From Candidatus Thalassolituus haligoni (GTDB lineage Bacteria; Pseudomonadota; Gammaproteobacteria; Pseudomonadales; Oceanobacteraceae), in NCBI RefSeq assembly GCF_041222825.1, contig NZ_CP139482.1:1395001-1459000 (forward strand): a stretch of DNA of 64,000 bases, in the 5' to 3' direction. The first letter of the stretch is position 1. The number at the start of each line of letters is the position of its first letter. The position numbers and the translations under genes are program-made. Shown in pieces: positions 43,780 through 52,933 of this stretch. The notes below the pieces were generated by a model. That model was not told the origin of the DNA and ran no database searches. It saw only the letters and a program-made list of their open reading frames with translations.

Positions 43780-45075
43780 ATGAAAAAGCCAATCGCCTTG
43801 TTGAATGCTGGTTTAATGGTATTCACTCTGTCTTTTGTGAGTGTGGGCGCTTCCAGCGTCCAGGCTGAAGAGCAATCCAGTGCCGATACAGGCAAGCCGC
43901 GTGTCCGTCGCTCTGCGACCATGCGTCCGGTTATTTACAAAAAACTGGATGGTGCTCGTGAACTGGCCGATGCCAAAAAATACAAGGAAGCACTGGAAGA
44001 ACTGCAGTCTCTGGAGAAGCGCAAACGTAACTCCTATGAGACCGCCATGACGTACAACATGTATGCGTACGTTTATTTTAACCAGGAAAAATACAAGGAT
44101 GCGTCTGCTGCTTACGAGCAGGTGTTGTCGGTCGATAATATCCCTGAAAGCCTGGAGCAGACAACGCTGTACAGCCTGGCCAAGTTGTATCTGATTCAGG
44201 AAAACTACAAGAAAGCACTGGTTCCCTTGAACAAGTGGTTCACTATTGTTGAGTCTGCCAATGCCGAATCCTACGTGCTGCGGGCCCAGATTTATTTCCA
44301 GATTGAGCAATACAGCAAGGCATTGCCAGATGTGAAGAAGGCAATTGCCATGACCAAGGAAACGGGTAAAGTTCCTCGTGAAAACTGGTTGATGCTGGAA
44401 CGGGCAGTCTATTATCAGAACAAGGATTTTAATAATCTGGCTCGTTGCCTGCAAGATCTGGCAACCCTGTATCCGAAGCCACAATATTGGGTGCAGTTGG
44501 CGGCCGTCTACAGTGAGTTGAATCAGCCAAAAAAAGAACTGGCAACTCTGGAAACCGCGTTTGAGCAAGGCATGCTGACCAAGGAAAGCGAACTGGTGAA
44601 TTATTCACAAGCCTTGCTGGGTCAGGATATTCCCTACAAGGCAGCCAATATTCTGGTCGCGGGTATGGAGAAGGGAGTCATCAAGGAAACGGCTCGTAAT
44701 ATGTCTTTGCTGGGTGATGCCTGGATGCTGGCGAAGGAATACGATCGTGCGATTGGCGTAATGACCAAGGCCGCTAACCTGTCGCATGAGGGCAGTGACT
44801 ACTTCAAACTGGCTCAGATCCATACTGAACGTCAGGAATGGGATCTGGCACTGAAAAACGTTAACCTGGCAATCCAGCAAGGTGGGTTGCAACAGCCACA
44901 TTCGGCCTTGATTCTGCAGGGTTTGGTGCTGTTTAACCTCGGTCAATTGACCGATGCCAAAGGAGCGTTTGCCAAGGCCCGCAGCTATGATGCCGCTGTT
45001 AAAACGGCGGATCAGTGGATCAAGTATATTGAAGGCGAAGAACAACGCCGGGAATATATGGCTGCGTCGTCCTGA
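43780..45075 (+). CDS. TPR-repeat periplasmic protein of the TonB2-type cluster
   Basis: 431 residues. A signal peptide (ALLNAGLMVFTLSFVSVGASSVQA) is followed by tandem tetratricopeptide repeats, e.g. AKKYKEALEELQSLEKRK, EKYKDASAAYEQVLS, ENYKKALVPLNKWF, EQYSKALPDVKKAIA and KEYDRAIGVMTKAA. It is the usual last gene of DUF3450-ExbB-ExbB-ExbD-TonB-TPR clusters, 11 nt after tonB with GGAGG as ribosome binding site. It presumably scaffolds TonB or receptor complexes; the precise role is unknown. Confidence 0.92.
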   Translation: MKKPIALLNAGLMVFTLSFVSVGASSVQAEEQSSADTGKPRVRRSATMRPVIYKKLDGARELADAKKYKEALEELQSLEKRKRNSYETAMTYNMYAYVYFNQEKYKDASAAYEQVLSVDNIPESLEQTTLYSLAKLYLIQENYKKALVPLNKWFTIVESANAESYVLRAQIYFQIEQYSKALPDVKKAIAMTKETGKVPRENWLMLERAVYYQNKDFNNLARCLQDLATLYPKPQYWVQLAAVYSELNQPKKELATLETAFEQGMLTKESELVNYSQALLGQDIPYKAANILVAGMEKGVIKETARNMSLLGDAWMLAKEYDRAIGVMTKAANLSHEGSDYFKLAQIHTERQEWDLALKNVNLAIQQGGLQQPHSALILQGLVLFNLGQLTDAKGAFAKARSYDAAVKTADQWIKYIEGEEQRREYMAASS

Positions 45076-45132
45076 TCAGACGAGAAGCCTGTCGAACAGC
45101 CCAGGGCCAGACAGGCTCTGGCTCCCAGACAT

Positions 45133-45160
45133 AAAAAACCGCTCATATAGCGGTTTTTTT
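45133..45160. terminator. bidirectional rho-independent terminator
   Basis: AAAAAACCGCT (45133-45143), loop CATAT, AGCGGTTTTTTT (45149-45160). A/T tracts on both sides let it end the TonB cluster on the + strand and the convergent gene on the - strand, whose stop codon overlaps it. Confidence 0.92.
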
Positions 45161-45818
45161 ATGTCTCTAATATGTCGGCAAGATCCTTGGCCAGGGCAAG
45201 AGCAGAGCTGATATTGTCTGCCAACAAGAGGCTGTCTGGCCGGTAAATCAGTAAAAAAGCATCGCTCAATTCGATGCTGACGGTGTCGTGTTGTTCAAGC
45301 CAATGACTGAAATTACCGTTCAGTTTTATCCGTACCGCATGGGGTTTGATGGCAGCGATCTTCCATTGGCGCAGGGATGGTGGCAGCTCAGAGGTCTTCA
45401 AACGGATGAAAGCATCAGGCTGTGGATCTATAAACTGGTCGAGTTGACGTGATTGATGATTTTTTGCAGGTGTGGCCTTCAGTTTGCCAACGTGTTTACT
45501 ATCGCACTCGATCAGGATCAGCGTTTGTTGGGAGATGCCGCTGGCGGCAATCACCGGGTAGTCCATGATCTTGTACGCTCGCCCGTGCCAGTGACCGCGG
45601 AGTTGGTGCCGCCCGTGGCGAATCTGGCTGTGGTGAAACAAGTCAAATCCGGCGGCTCTGAGTTCGCGATCCAGGGCTGCGTAACCTTGATATTCCGCGT
45701 CAATTTGTTGTGCCAGTTGGCGGCGGGATTTACCTGCTTCGTCCTGGGTCAGATACAACAGGGTGCCAATGGTGCCAGCCAGTAAAAACACGATCAGCAC
45801 GGATAAGACAATGGTCAT
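45159..45818 (-). CDS. hypothetical single-pass membrane protein, 219 aa
   Basis: I do not recognise this protein. An N-terminal membrane helix (TIVLSVLIVFLLAGTIGTLLYL) is followed by a soluble, His-rich, basic region (FHHSQIRHGRHQLRGHWHGRAY, split over residues about 61-82) and a C-terminal alpha/beta part. The DQFIDPQPDAFIRLKTSELPPSLRQW segment has no family I can name. It is convergent with the TonB cluster and divergent from the crotonase-type gene, with 102 bp between starts, and shows no functional link to either. Confidence 0.72.
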   Translation of the reverse strand: MTIVLSVLIVFLLAGTIGTLLYLTQDEAGKSRRQLAQQIDAEYQGYAALDRELRAAGFDLFHHSQIRHGRHQLRGHWHGRAYKIMDYPVIAASGISQQTLILIECDSKHVGKLKATPAKNHQSRQLDQFIDPQPDAFIRLKTSELPPSLRQWKIAAIKPHAVRIKLNGNFSHWLEQHDTVSIELSDAFLLIYRPDSLLLADNISSALALAKDLADILET

Positions 45819-45920
45819 AACAGATTCGTTTTGGCTCGGATTTGAGTGGAGTGTACCATCTCAGAGGTTTCCCCCGAGCTGGAAAGATCCGGCCAGCATC
45901 CAGCCCAAAGGAATAGAAGT

Positions 45921-47042
45921 GTGAGTACACCCCCTGACGTTATGTTTCAGACGCTGTCCGCCAAGGGCGGCTTCAAGATTGGTCTTGTGAGCCTGAACCG
46001 CGACCGGGCGATGAATGCATTAACCCGAGATATGATCCAGGCGATAGGACGCCGGTTGGCACGCTGGCAGCAGAGCAAGCGTATTGTTGCTGTCGTTATT
46101 CGTGGCGAGGGGCGCTGTTTCAGTAGTGGTGGTGATATTCGCCAGCTTTACGATGGCATTGCCTGCGCTGATGCCAACGGACTCAAGCGAGCGGATCAGT
46201 TTTTTGAGCTGGAATACAAAACCAATATACAGCTGCATCGGTTTACCAAACCACTTATTGCCTGGGGGCACGGGTATGTAATGGGTGGGGGACTCGGGTT
46301 GTTTCTGACCGCCAATCACCGTATTGGTACTGAGTCGATGCAGCTGGCCTGGCCAGAGGTGCGTATCGGACTTTTTCCGGATGTACTGGGTACCTGGTAT
46401 TTGTCGCGTATAGATTCGGCTCTGGGTCACTGGATGGGATTAACCGGCGCACCTGTCAATTCGACTGATGCCTTGTCTCAGCATTTGATCGACTATCAGC
46501 TGGCGGATGGCGATCTTGAAGCAATGATTGGGCAATTACGCCAGCTCAGCTGGAGTAGCCGCACGCCCGACAATCAGTTGCTGGTGCGTACCTTGTTAAG
46601 CCGCTTGCAGTCCCAGTCGGCTGTTACCGCACCAGCCAGTGACTGGCAGCGTACACAGTCCGTTATCACAACAATGATGGAGCCTGTGATCAGGCAGGGA
46701 AAGGTAGCACTACCGGCTGCGAACCCGTATCAGGATGACTGGATCCAGCGCGGGTTAACGCAGCATCATGCTGGTTGTCCGGCATCTGCCAGACTGGTGG
46801 TTGAACAGCTTGCTGCTGGCTGGCGTATGAGCTTGGTCGAAGCCGCACGACTGGAATTGGCAATGGCTTGGCAAGCCTGTCGGCATCCAGATCTGGTCGA
46901 AGGTATCCGGGCGTTGCTGATTGAGCGAGGGTCGACCCCCAGATGGCAGCATGCAACGCCAGCCAGCGTCCCTGATGGCTGGATAAAAGCGCTGATGGCA
47001 TCACCGTGGGAACGGCAACACCATCCTTTTGCGGATCTATAA
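45921..47042 (+). CDS. 3-hydroxyisobutyryl-CoA hydrolase-like crotonase
   Basis: 373 residues. Landmarks are CFSSGGDIRQLYDG, GHGYVMGGGLGLFLTANHRI and WPEVRIGLFPDVLGTWYLSR, which match the 3-hydroxyisobutyryl-CoA hydrolase branch of crotonases (valine degradation). The GTG start at 45921 has AAGGA upstream and gives the family length; the longer ORF start at 45846 is in an unconserved stretch. No other valine-pathway gene is in the window, so the substrate is inferred from family only. Confidence 0.87.
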   Translation: MSTPPDVMFQTLSAKGGFKIGLVSLNRDRAMNALTRDMIQAIGRRLARWQQSKRIVAVVIRGEGRCFSSGGDIRQLYDGIACADANGLKRADQFFELEYKTNIQLHRFTKPLIAWGHGYVMGGGLGLFLTANHRIGTESMQLAWPEVRIGLFPDVLGTWYLSRIDSALGHWMGLTGAPVNSTDALSQHLIDYQLADGDLEAMIGQLRQLSWSSRTPDNQLLVRTLLSRLQSQSAVTAPASDWQRTQSVITTMMEPVIRQGKVALPAANPYQDDWIQRGLTQHHAGCPASARLVVEQLAAGWRMSLVEAARLELAMAWQACRHPDLVEGIRALLIERGSTPRWQHATPASVPDGWIKALMASPWERQHHPFADL

Positions 47043-47043
47043 T

Positions 47044-47925
47044 CTACGCCGATTCTGGCGAGCGGGTGGCAAAGGGCAGTGGGGTTGTGGTAATCGGGGT
47101 GTCGTTTTCGAGCGTCAGTGCTCCTTGTGGCTCACCATTCAAAACCAGTAAACCACGATCCCCACTCCAACTGGCCACTTCACCGACGGTTTTACCTGCA
47201 GCCTCGATATTGCTTAGCAGGCTTGGAGGCTGAAAAGCAGCTGAAGAGCCGGGCGTGCTGACAGCACCAACCAGCTGTTTCTTGGCTTTGCCAAGATATT
47301 GCACGCGGGCGACGACTTCCTGTCCGGTGTAGCAGCCTTTCTTGAAGTTGACGCCGCCCAGTTTATCCCAGGCGATATGCTGCGGTATCCAGTGTTCGAC
47401 GCTCGCCTGGGTGACCCATACCAGTCCTGATTGAATATCGAGCTGTTGCCAGGCTGCGCTACTCAGTGGCACGGTATCCGTCAGGGAATCTGGCGCTGTA
47501 TCAGCCCATCGTTCAACCCTGCCATCTGGCCAGTTCAGTAACAGCTGGCCGTCGATGTTGAGCACGGAGTGTTCCGCTTTGGGGTTTGGCATCTGGTAAC
47601 CGAAGATGGCGGCCTGCAGTGGTGTTAGCGTTACCTTGTAAAACACTGCATATTTACCGAGGTGACGCTGAAATGATTCGGCCAGATCCGCCGCCAGTCG
47701 AAAGACGAAACGATCGTCTGTTCGAGCTAACAGAAAGTTGGCAACCATTCGCCCTTTGGCATTACAACAAGCCCCTAATGTCCACTGGCCATCGGCCAGC
47801 CCGGTAACATCACAAGTCAGTTGGCCTTGCAGCAGTCGGGCAGCATCAGGGCCTGTCACTTCCAACAGCGAGAAGCAGGGCAGCTGGTTATCTAACGGGG
47901 TTGGCGCAGTACGGATATTGTTCAT
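47044..47925 (-). CDS. ygfZ: tRNA-modifying/Fe-S assembly protein YgfZ (COG0354)
   Basis: 293 residues. A folate-binding aminomethyltransferase-like protein that supports repair or assembly of certain Fe-S enzymes. The signature KGCYTGQEVVARVQYLGK with its essential Cys is intact at about residue 200. The ATG at 47925 follows the strong site AAGGAGGAATCT. It is divergent from sdhE, a layout conserved in gammaproteobacteria. Confidence 0.94.
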   Translation of the reverse strand: MNNIRTAPTPLDNQLPCFSLLEVTGPDAARLLQGQLTCDVTGLADGQWTLGACCNAKGRMVANFLLARTDDRFVFRLAADLAESFQRHLGKYAVFYKVTLTPLQAAIFGYQMPNPKAEHSVLNIDGQLLLNWPDGRVERWADTAPDSLTDTVPLSSAAWQQLDIQSGLVWVTQASVEHWIPQHIAWDKLGGVNFKKGCYTGQEVVARVQYLGKAKKQLVGAVSTPGSSAAFQPPSLLSNIEAAGKTVGEVASWSGDRGLLVLNGEPQGALTLENDTPITTTPLPFATRSPESA

Positions 47926-48060
47926 AGATTCCTCCTTCAAGCCAGTGTACCCCGGTTTGCGCTGCCGGGGCATGACCCGCATGCGGTTAATACAGTCGAT
48001 GTTGCAGGTTCAAGGAAGTTGTCGCGCTGGTATACTGAGGCCATTGAACAGGAGAGTAAT

Positions 48061-48315
48061 GTGATCGACGAAACTGAAGTTAAACGTCTGTGGTGGCACA
48101 GTCGTCGCGGTATGCTGGAACTGGATGTGCTGCTGATACCTTTTGTTGAAAAAGTCTACCGCACGCTGGAGCGTGAAGATCAATTACGCTATCAGGCGCT
48201 GATTGAGCATGAAGATACCGATTTGTTTGCCTGGTTTCTGGAGCGGGTTGTTCCGGAAGATCCAGAGATCCATAAAATTGTTTTGCGGGTGCTGGAACAT
48301 GCACGAACCCCCTGA
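48061..48315 (+). CDS. sdhE: succinate dehydrogenase assembly factor SdhE
   Basis: 84 residues. SdhE promotes covalent FAD attachment to SdhA and FrdA. The conserved RGMLELD motif (about 17-23; RGxxE is essential) and the all-helical layout are clear. The GTG start follows AGGAGAG. Its 3' end overlaps the ygfX start by 17 nt. Confidence 0.94.
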   Translation: MIDETEVKRLWWHSRRGMLELDVLLIPFVEKVYRTLEREDQLRYQALIEHEDTDLFAWFLERVVPEDPEIHKIVLRVLEHARTP

Positions 48316-48727
48316 GCTGGCATGGCAGCTTCGAACCGGGCGCTGGCAGATCGTACTGGATGTGCTGGCACTGCTGGCGTTTTGCATGATGCTGTCTGTG
48401 TTCCGTTACGGTCTATGGCTGACATTGTTTGCCAGCCTGCTGACGGTTGCGGTTTACTGGCTCTGGTACTGGAAACAAGACCCTGTTATCTGCTTGCAGA
48501 AATTACCGGAAAGCGACATGACAGCCGCTTTCCCGCAGTGGCGGCTGATATACCGCAGTGGCAATATCCGCCAGGTACGCTGGCGGTCGGGCAGTATCCG
48601 GCGTAGTCGTTTACTGGTATTGCGGTATTCGATCTGGCCTTGGCAAGGTTTGGTGTTACGCTGCCGTGACTTTGAGTCTGTGCAGCATTTCAAGGCGCTG
48701 CAGCGAGTGCTTTACAGTGAGCTGTAA
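48299..48727 (+). CDS. ygfX: YgfX/CptA family membrane protein
   Basis: 142 residues with two adjacent membrane helices (about 16-35 and 36-53) and a soluble C-terminal domain. It is the usual partner of sdhE. In E. coli the pair was described as the CptA/CptB toxin-antitoxin, a role that is disputed since SdhE is an assembly factor. The ATG at 48299 lies inside sdhE, so translation is coupled. It is convergent with nadB. Confidence 0.88.
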   Translation: MHEPPELAWQLRTGRWQIVLDVLALLAFCMMLSVFRYGLWLTLFASLLTVAVYWLWYWKQDPVICLQKLPESDMTAAFPQWRLIYRSGNIRQVRWRSGSIRRSRLLVLRYSIWPWQGLVLRCRDFESVQHFKALQRVLYSEL

Positions 48728-48768
48728 CTGTCGGTCGTGCTGTTATTAAGGCGAACTGACGTTAGACG

Positions 48769-50394
48769 TTAAAGTTCTCCCAGTTCACGCAGATGTTTGG
48801 CTGTTATGACAGTGTCAAATGCTCTTGGTAACGGATTGGGGTAGTCTCGGCTGTAGTGCAAGCCCCGGCTTTCGCGTCGCAGCAGAGCGGAGCGAATGAT
48901 AATTTCGGCGACGTCGACCAAGTTGCGCAGTTCCAGCAAATCGGCTGTAACCCGATGATGGCTGTAGAATTCCTGAATTTCCTGCCGTAATAATTGTACC
49001 CGATGCTTGGCGCGCAGCAGCCGCTTGGTGGTTCGGACAATCCCCACGTAGTCCCACATAAAGCGGCGCAATTCATCCCAGTTGTGGGCAATTACCACAT
49101 CTTCATCAGAATCCGTCACCAGACTGGCATCCCAGGCGGGTACGTCAGGAATGTCGGGCACCGAGTTCAGACTGTCAATAATATGCGTGGCTGCTGACCG
49201 GGCATAAACCAGGCATTCGAGCAAGGAATTGCTGGCCAGACGGTTGGCCCCGTGTAATCCGGTGCAGGCCGTTTCACCAATCGCGTAGAGTCCGTCGATA
49301 TCCGTGCGACCAAAATGGTCGGTCACAACACCACCACAGGTGTAGTGCGAGGCGGGCACAATGGGAATCGGCTCACGCTGAATATCAATACCCAGTTCCA
49401 GGCAACGCTCAAGGATGGTTGGGAAATGATGACGAATAAAATCAGCCGGTTTGTGGCTGATATCCAGATACAGGCAATTGGCCCCGAGACGCTTCATTTC
49501 GTGGTCAATGGCTCTGGCGACGATGTCCCTGGGGGCGAGTTCGCCACGGGCATCAAAACGATCCATAAAACGACTGCCATCGGGCAGTAATAACTTGCCA
49601 CCTTCACCCCGTACGGCTTCGCTGATTAAAAATGATGTAGCGAGCGGATGATGTAAACATGTGGGGTGAAACTGGTTAAATTCCATATTGGCAATGCGAC
49701 AGCCTGCGCGCCATGCCATGGCGATGCCATCGCCTGATGCTGTATCCGGATTGGTGGTGTATAAATACACCTTGCTGGCACCGCCGGTGGCCAAGACGGT
49801 TGCTCGGGCAGTAATCGCGGCGACCTTGCGGTTATCCTTATCGAGGAAGTAAGCGCCAATACAGGCTTGCCCATCGAGGCCGAGTTTGTCTCGAGTGATC
49901 AGATCGACAGCGATGTATTGGTGTAACAGGTGAAGATTGGGTTGTTCCTTGGCGCGGTCGATCAGAGTGTCTGAAATGGCCAGCCCGGTTGCATCGGCGG
50001 CATGAATGATACGCCTGGCGCTGTGGCCACCTTCGCGAGTTAAATGGAATCGTTGGTCGCCGCCCTGTTCGGCAATGCCGTCAAGAGTGAAGGGCACGCC
50101 GGTATCAATCAGCCATTGAATGGCGGAAGCGGAATTTTCTACCGTAAAGCGCACCGCCGATTCGTTACACAGCCCGGCACCGGCAATCAGGGTGTCTGAT
50201 ACATGGGCATCGACACTGTCTGTTGCATCCAGTACACCAGCGACACCACCTTGTGCCCAGCGAGTCGATCCGCTATCAAGCTGATCTTTGCTGATCACGG
50301 CGACCTGCAAATGCGAAGGCAGCGATAAAGCCAGTGTCAGACCGGCAGCTCCGCTGCCGATGATGAGGACGTCGAAGGTCAGTTGTTCGCTCAT
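48769..50394 (-). CDS. nadB: L-aspartate oxidase
   Basis: 541 residues. NadB oxidises aspartate to iminoaspartate, the first step of de novo NAD synthesis. The FAD dinucleotide site [11 protein letters not shown] is at the N-terminus; [39 protein letters not shown] and the C-terminal [11 protein letters not shown] are family landmarks. The ATG (MSEQLTFDV) is preferred to a GTG two codons upstream. It is divergent from rpoE, the arrangement seen in E. coli and Pseudomonas. Confidence 0.96.
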   Translation of the reverse strand: MSEQLTFDVLIIGSGAAGLTLALSLPSHLQVAVISKDQLDSGSTRWAQGGVAGVLDATDSVDAHVSDTLIAGAGLCNESAVRFTVENSASAIQWLIDTGVPFTLDGIAEQGGDQRFHLTREGGHSARRIIHAADATGLAISDTLIDRAKEQPNLHLLHQYIAVDLITRDKLGLDGQACIGAYFLDKDNRKVAAITARATVLATGGASKVYLYTTNPDTASGDGIAMAWRAGCRIANMEFNQFHPTCLHHPLATSFLISEAVRGEGGKLLLPDGSRFMDRFDARGELAPRDIVARAIDHEMKRLGANCLYLDISHKPADFIRHHFPTILERCLELGIDIQREPIPIVPASHYTCGGVVTDHFGRTDIDGLYAIGETACTGLHGANRLASNSLLECLVYARSAATHIIDSLNSVPDIPDVPAWDASLVTDSDEDVVIAHNWDELRRFMWDYVGIVRTTKRLLRAKHRVQLLRQEIQEFYSHHRVTADLLELRNLVDVAEIIIRSALLRRESRGLHYSRDYPNPLPRAFDTVITAKHLRELGEL

Positions 50395-50475
50395 TTTCAC
50401 CAGCTTTCAGTTAACGGAATGGCTTTATAATGCCAGTCAAAGCGCTTACAGAACACTTGTTGCAGAAATATTCCT

Positions 50476-50503
50476 GAACTTTCCCAAAGAGGTTCGGTCT
50501 TTC
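50476..50503 (+). promoter_or_regulatory. sigma-E-type autoregulatory promoter of rpoE
   Basis: GAACTT at 50476-50481 is an exact sigma-E/AlgU -35 element; 16 bp later TCTTTC (50498-50503) is a partial match to the TCTGA -10. It lies 82 bp before the rpoE start codon. Spacing and location fit self-activation of this operon. Confidence 0.65.
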
Positions 50504-50585
50504 ATTTACAGCCACAATGGAGGCCCGTACAGTGACCAGCACAGCAATTTTGACAAAACAGCCCAATAAGGCGTCGGAACAAGGC

Positions 50586-51173
50586 ATGACAGATCATCAA
50601 AATACGGACCGACAACTGGTCGCAAGGGTTCAGAAAGGGGATCGTCGCGCCTTCGATTTATTGGTGCTCAAATATCAACATCGCATCCTGTCACTGGTCG
50701 GGCGTTTTGTCTCCGACTTTGCTGAAGCGCAGGATGTGACCCAGGAAGCGTTTGTAAAAGCCTATAAGGCGTTACCCAATTTTCGTGGTGACAGTGCGTT
50801 TTACACCTGGATGTACCGGATTGCTGTGAATACAGCAAAGAATCATCTGGTCAGTCGTGGTCGTAAAACACCGACCCATGACATCGATCCAGATGATGCC
50901 GAGTTTTTTGGCGATTATAGTCCCATGCGGGATATTGAAACGCCGGATGGGCTGCTGCAACGGGATCAGCTGCGCGACGTTGTTTTCGGTGCGATAGAAG
51001 CATTGCCAGACGATTTGCGGATGGCAATTACATTGAGGGAAATGGATGGGCTCAGCTATGAAGAAATTGCTGAAGCAATGGATTGTCCAATTGGTACGGT
51101 TCGCTCCCGGATTTTCCGGGCTCGTGAAGCGATAGACAAGAAAATGCAGCCATTGCTGATGGCCACTGCTTGA
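50586..51173 (+). CDS. rpoE: extracytoplasmic-function sigma factor RpoE/AlgU
   Basis: 195 residues, close to E. coli RpoE (191) and AlgU (193). It directs RNA polymerase to envelope-stress promoters. Region 2 is AFDLLVLKYQHRILSLVGRF ... DVTQEAFVKAYKALPNFRGDSAFYTWMYRIAVN; region 4 is LREMDGLSYEEIAEAMDCPIGTVRSRIFRAREA (helix-turn-helix). The ATG at 50586 gives the family start (MTDHQNTDRQLVARVQKGD). rseA follows after 20 nt. Confidence 0.96.
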   Translation: MTDHQNTDRQLVARVQKGDRRAFDLLVLKYQHRILSLVGRFVSDFAEAQDVTQEAFVKAYKALPNFRGDSAFYTWMYRIAVNTAKNHLVSRGRKTPTHDIDPDDAEFFGDYSPMRDIETPDGLLQRDQLRDVVFGAIEALPDDLRMAITLREMDGLSYEEIAEAMDCPIGTVRSRIFRAREAIDKKMQPLLMATA

Positions 51174-51193
51174 CGGTCTGGAAGGTAACAATA

Positions 51194-51907
51194 ATGAATG
51201 ATCGCATGAATGAATCTCTTTCGGCTCTGGTAGATGGTGAAGCCGATGAACTCGAAGTACGCCGTGCTCTGAATCAGTTTGAGCAAGATGAGGAGCTGCG
51301 TGAGCGCTGGAGCCGTTATCAGTTGATGGGTGCGCTGATGCGTGAAGAACCCGTCACCACGGTGGATTTGTCGAAAGGGATTATGCAGGCCATCGCGGGT
51401 GAACCCATGGATGAAGTACCTGCAAGGCAAACCAGCGATAACGATGACGCCCAGTCCCCGGTCATCGCAGAGCCGGGTCACTCGCTACGCAAGCGCAGTG
51501 GCTGGATTGCGTCTGGCGCTGTTGCCGCTTCCGTTACTTTGGCAGTGCTGCTGGGGGTGCGGGTAATCGATGAGGTCGGTTTGGTGAAAGCGGATGCTGT
51601 GGCGTCGGCTGATGTGCAAGCCGCAGAGAGCAAACGTGTCGCTGGCTCGGATATTACCGTATCGGCACCCGCGAACGCAGCGTTTGAAACCGGCCTGAAT
51701 TTTAATAGCGGCAATGTCAGTCTGGCATCAATGGATACCAGTGCCGCTGAGTCGACATTGACGGAACAGCAGTTACGCGATGCCCAGAATCGTCTGCATG
51801 ACTATGTTATGCAGCACAGTGAGCATGCGGCACTGAATACTGGTCGGGGGTTAATGCCATTCGCCCGGGTAACCAGCTTTGAGCAAGGCGGAGACGCCCA
51901 GCAGTGA
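51194..51907 (+). CDS. rseA: sigma-E anti-sigma factor RseA/MucA
   Basis: 237 residues. The N-terminal cytoplasmic domain (MNESLSALVDGEADELEVRRAL) binds RpoE, one membrane helix lies at about 105-124 (WIASGAVAASVTLAVLLGVRV), and a periplasmic domain follows. Proteolysis by DegS/RseP-type proteases would release the sigma factor. GGAAGG stands before the ATG. It overlaps rseB (GTGA). Confidence 0.94.
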   Translation: MNDRMNESLSALVDGEADELEVRRALNQFEQDEELRERWSRYQLMGALMREEPVTTVDLSKGIMQAIAGEPMDEVPARQTSDNDDAQSPVIAEPGHSLRKRSGWIASGAVAASVTLAVLLGVRVIDEVGLVKADAVASADVQAAESKRVAGSDITVSAPANAAFETGLNFNSGNVSLASMDTSAAESTLTEQQLRDAQNRLHDYVMQHSEHAALNTGRGLMPFARVTSFEQGGDAQQ

Positions 51908-52929
51908 AGTCTGTCTGGTTTCTTCTGACCTTGGGACTGGTGTTGGCAACTCCTGCGAGTGCTGGTTCGGCAGGTTCGGGTGATCAGGCATCTGGCGTTG
52001 GTTCGGCTGCTGGGGCTGCAGGTTTCACTGACCCCAGGCAGTGGCTTGAACGTATGTCTCATGCCATCAAGGAAACCAATTACCAAGGCGTTCTGGTGTT
52101 TGGCAACGACCAACTCTGGCACACCATGGCTATCAGCCACGCCATGGCGGATGGGATCGAGTATGAGAAAATCTCCCATCTGACGGGCAACCCGAGGGAA
52201 ATCATTCGGGCCGGGCAAGACGTCAGTTGCACCCATCCTGATGACCAGGCACTGCGTCTTTATGATCAGTCTGCCAACCTGTTGTCAGGGATTGATCCTC
52301 ATCTACCGGCACTGGATTCCTATTACCAGCTTCGACAAGCTCGTCCAGAGAGAATCGCCGGGCGTAATGCCTTGCAAATCCAGGTTATTCCAAACGATAC
52401 CTTCCGCTTTGGGCAGAATCTGTGGCTAGACGAAGAAACCGGTCTGTTATTACGTTCCGATCTGGTTGACCGGTCGCGCAAGGTCATCGAACGCTACCAG
52501 TTTGCCCAGATTACCATCGGCCAGGCTATTCCAGCGTCAGAGTTTGAAGTACCTCCAGGCAGTCATCAATACGTATCACATCTTGCTACCCCTGGTGTTA
52601 CTACGATGGTTGAACATCAGCAGGGTTGGTATCCGCAATGGGTGCCCCCTGGATTTGCCCTGTCGGTAGAGCGTGATGCTGCCAGCCGTGATGCATTGAT
52701 GTACAGCGACGGTTTGTCAGCCTTTACCTTGTTTGTGGATCAGGTAGAACAGGATTCCATGCCTGATATGAGTCGGCGTTGGGGTGCGACCGCTGCGGTT
52801 GTTCGCCACCAGCGTGATGGTGAGCGTAATATGCGCATTACCGTTGTTGGTGAATTACCAATGGCGACGGCCAAGCGGATAGCTCTGTCTGTTCGCCATG
52901 CTGGTGACAATCCGGTGTCGGGGAGATAA
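51904..52929 (+). CDS. rseB: sigma-E regulatory protein RseB/MucB
   Basis: 341 residues. A signal peptide (MKSVWFLLTLGLVLATPASA) followed by the MucB/RseB lolA-like N-terminal domain (WLERMSHAIKETNYQGVLVF) and a smaller C-terminal domain. In the periplasm it binds RseA and shields it from cleavage until lipid or LPS intermediates displace it. It starts with GTG overlapping the rseA stop. Confidence 0.94.
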   Translation: MKSVWFLLTLGLVLATPASAGSAGSGDQASGVGSAAGAAGFTDPRQWLERMSHAIKETNYQGVLVFGNDQLWHTMAISHAMADGIEYEKISHLTGNPREIIRAGQDVSCTHPDDQALRLYDQSANLLSGIDPHLPALDSYYQLRQARPERIAGRNALQIQVIPNDTFRFGQNLWLDEETGLLLRSDLVDRSRKVIERYQFAQITIGQAIPASEFEVPPGSHQYVSHLATPGVTTMVEHQQGWYPQWVPPGFALSVERDAASRDALMYSDGLSAFTLFVDQVEQDSMPDMSRRWGATAAVVRHQRDGERNMRITVVGELPMATAKRIALSVRHAGDNPVSGR

Positions 52930-52933
52930 GTCC

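Noticed and set aside
43813..44568. 251-codon antisense ORF opposite the TPR gene
   Set aside because: Shadow frame of a repeat-containing gene without its own start signal.
48061..48727. sdhE-ygfX as a toxin-antitoxin system
   Set aside because: SdhE is established as a flavinylation factor; the toxin-antitoxin role is disputed and cannot be supported from sequence.
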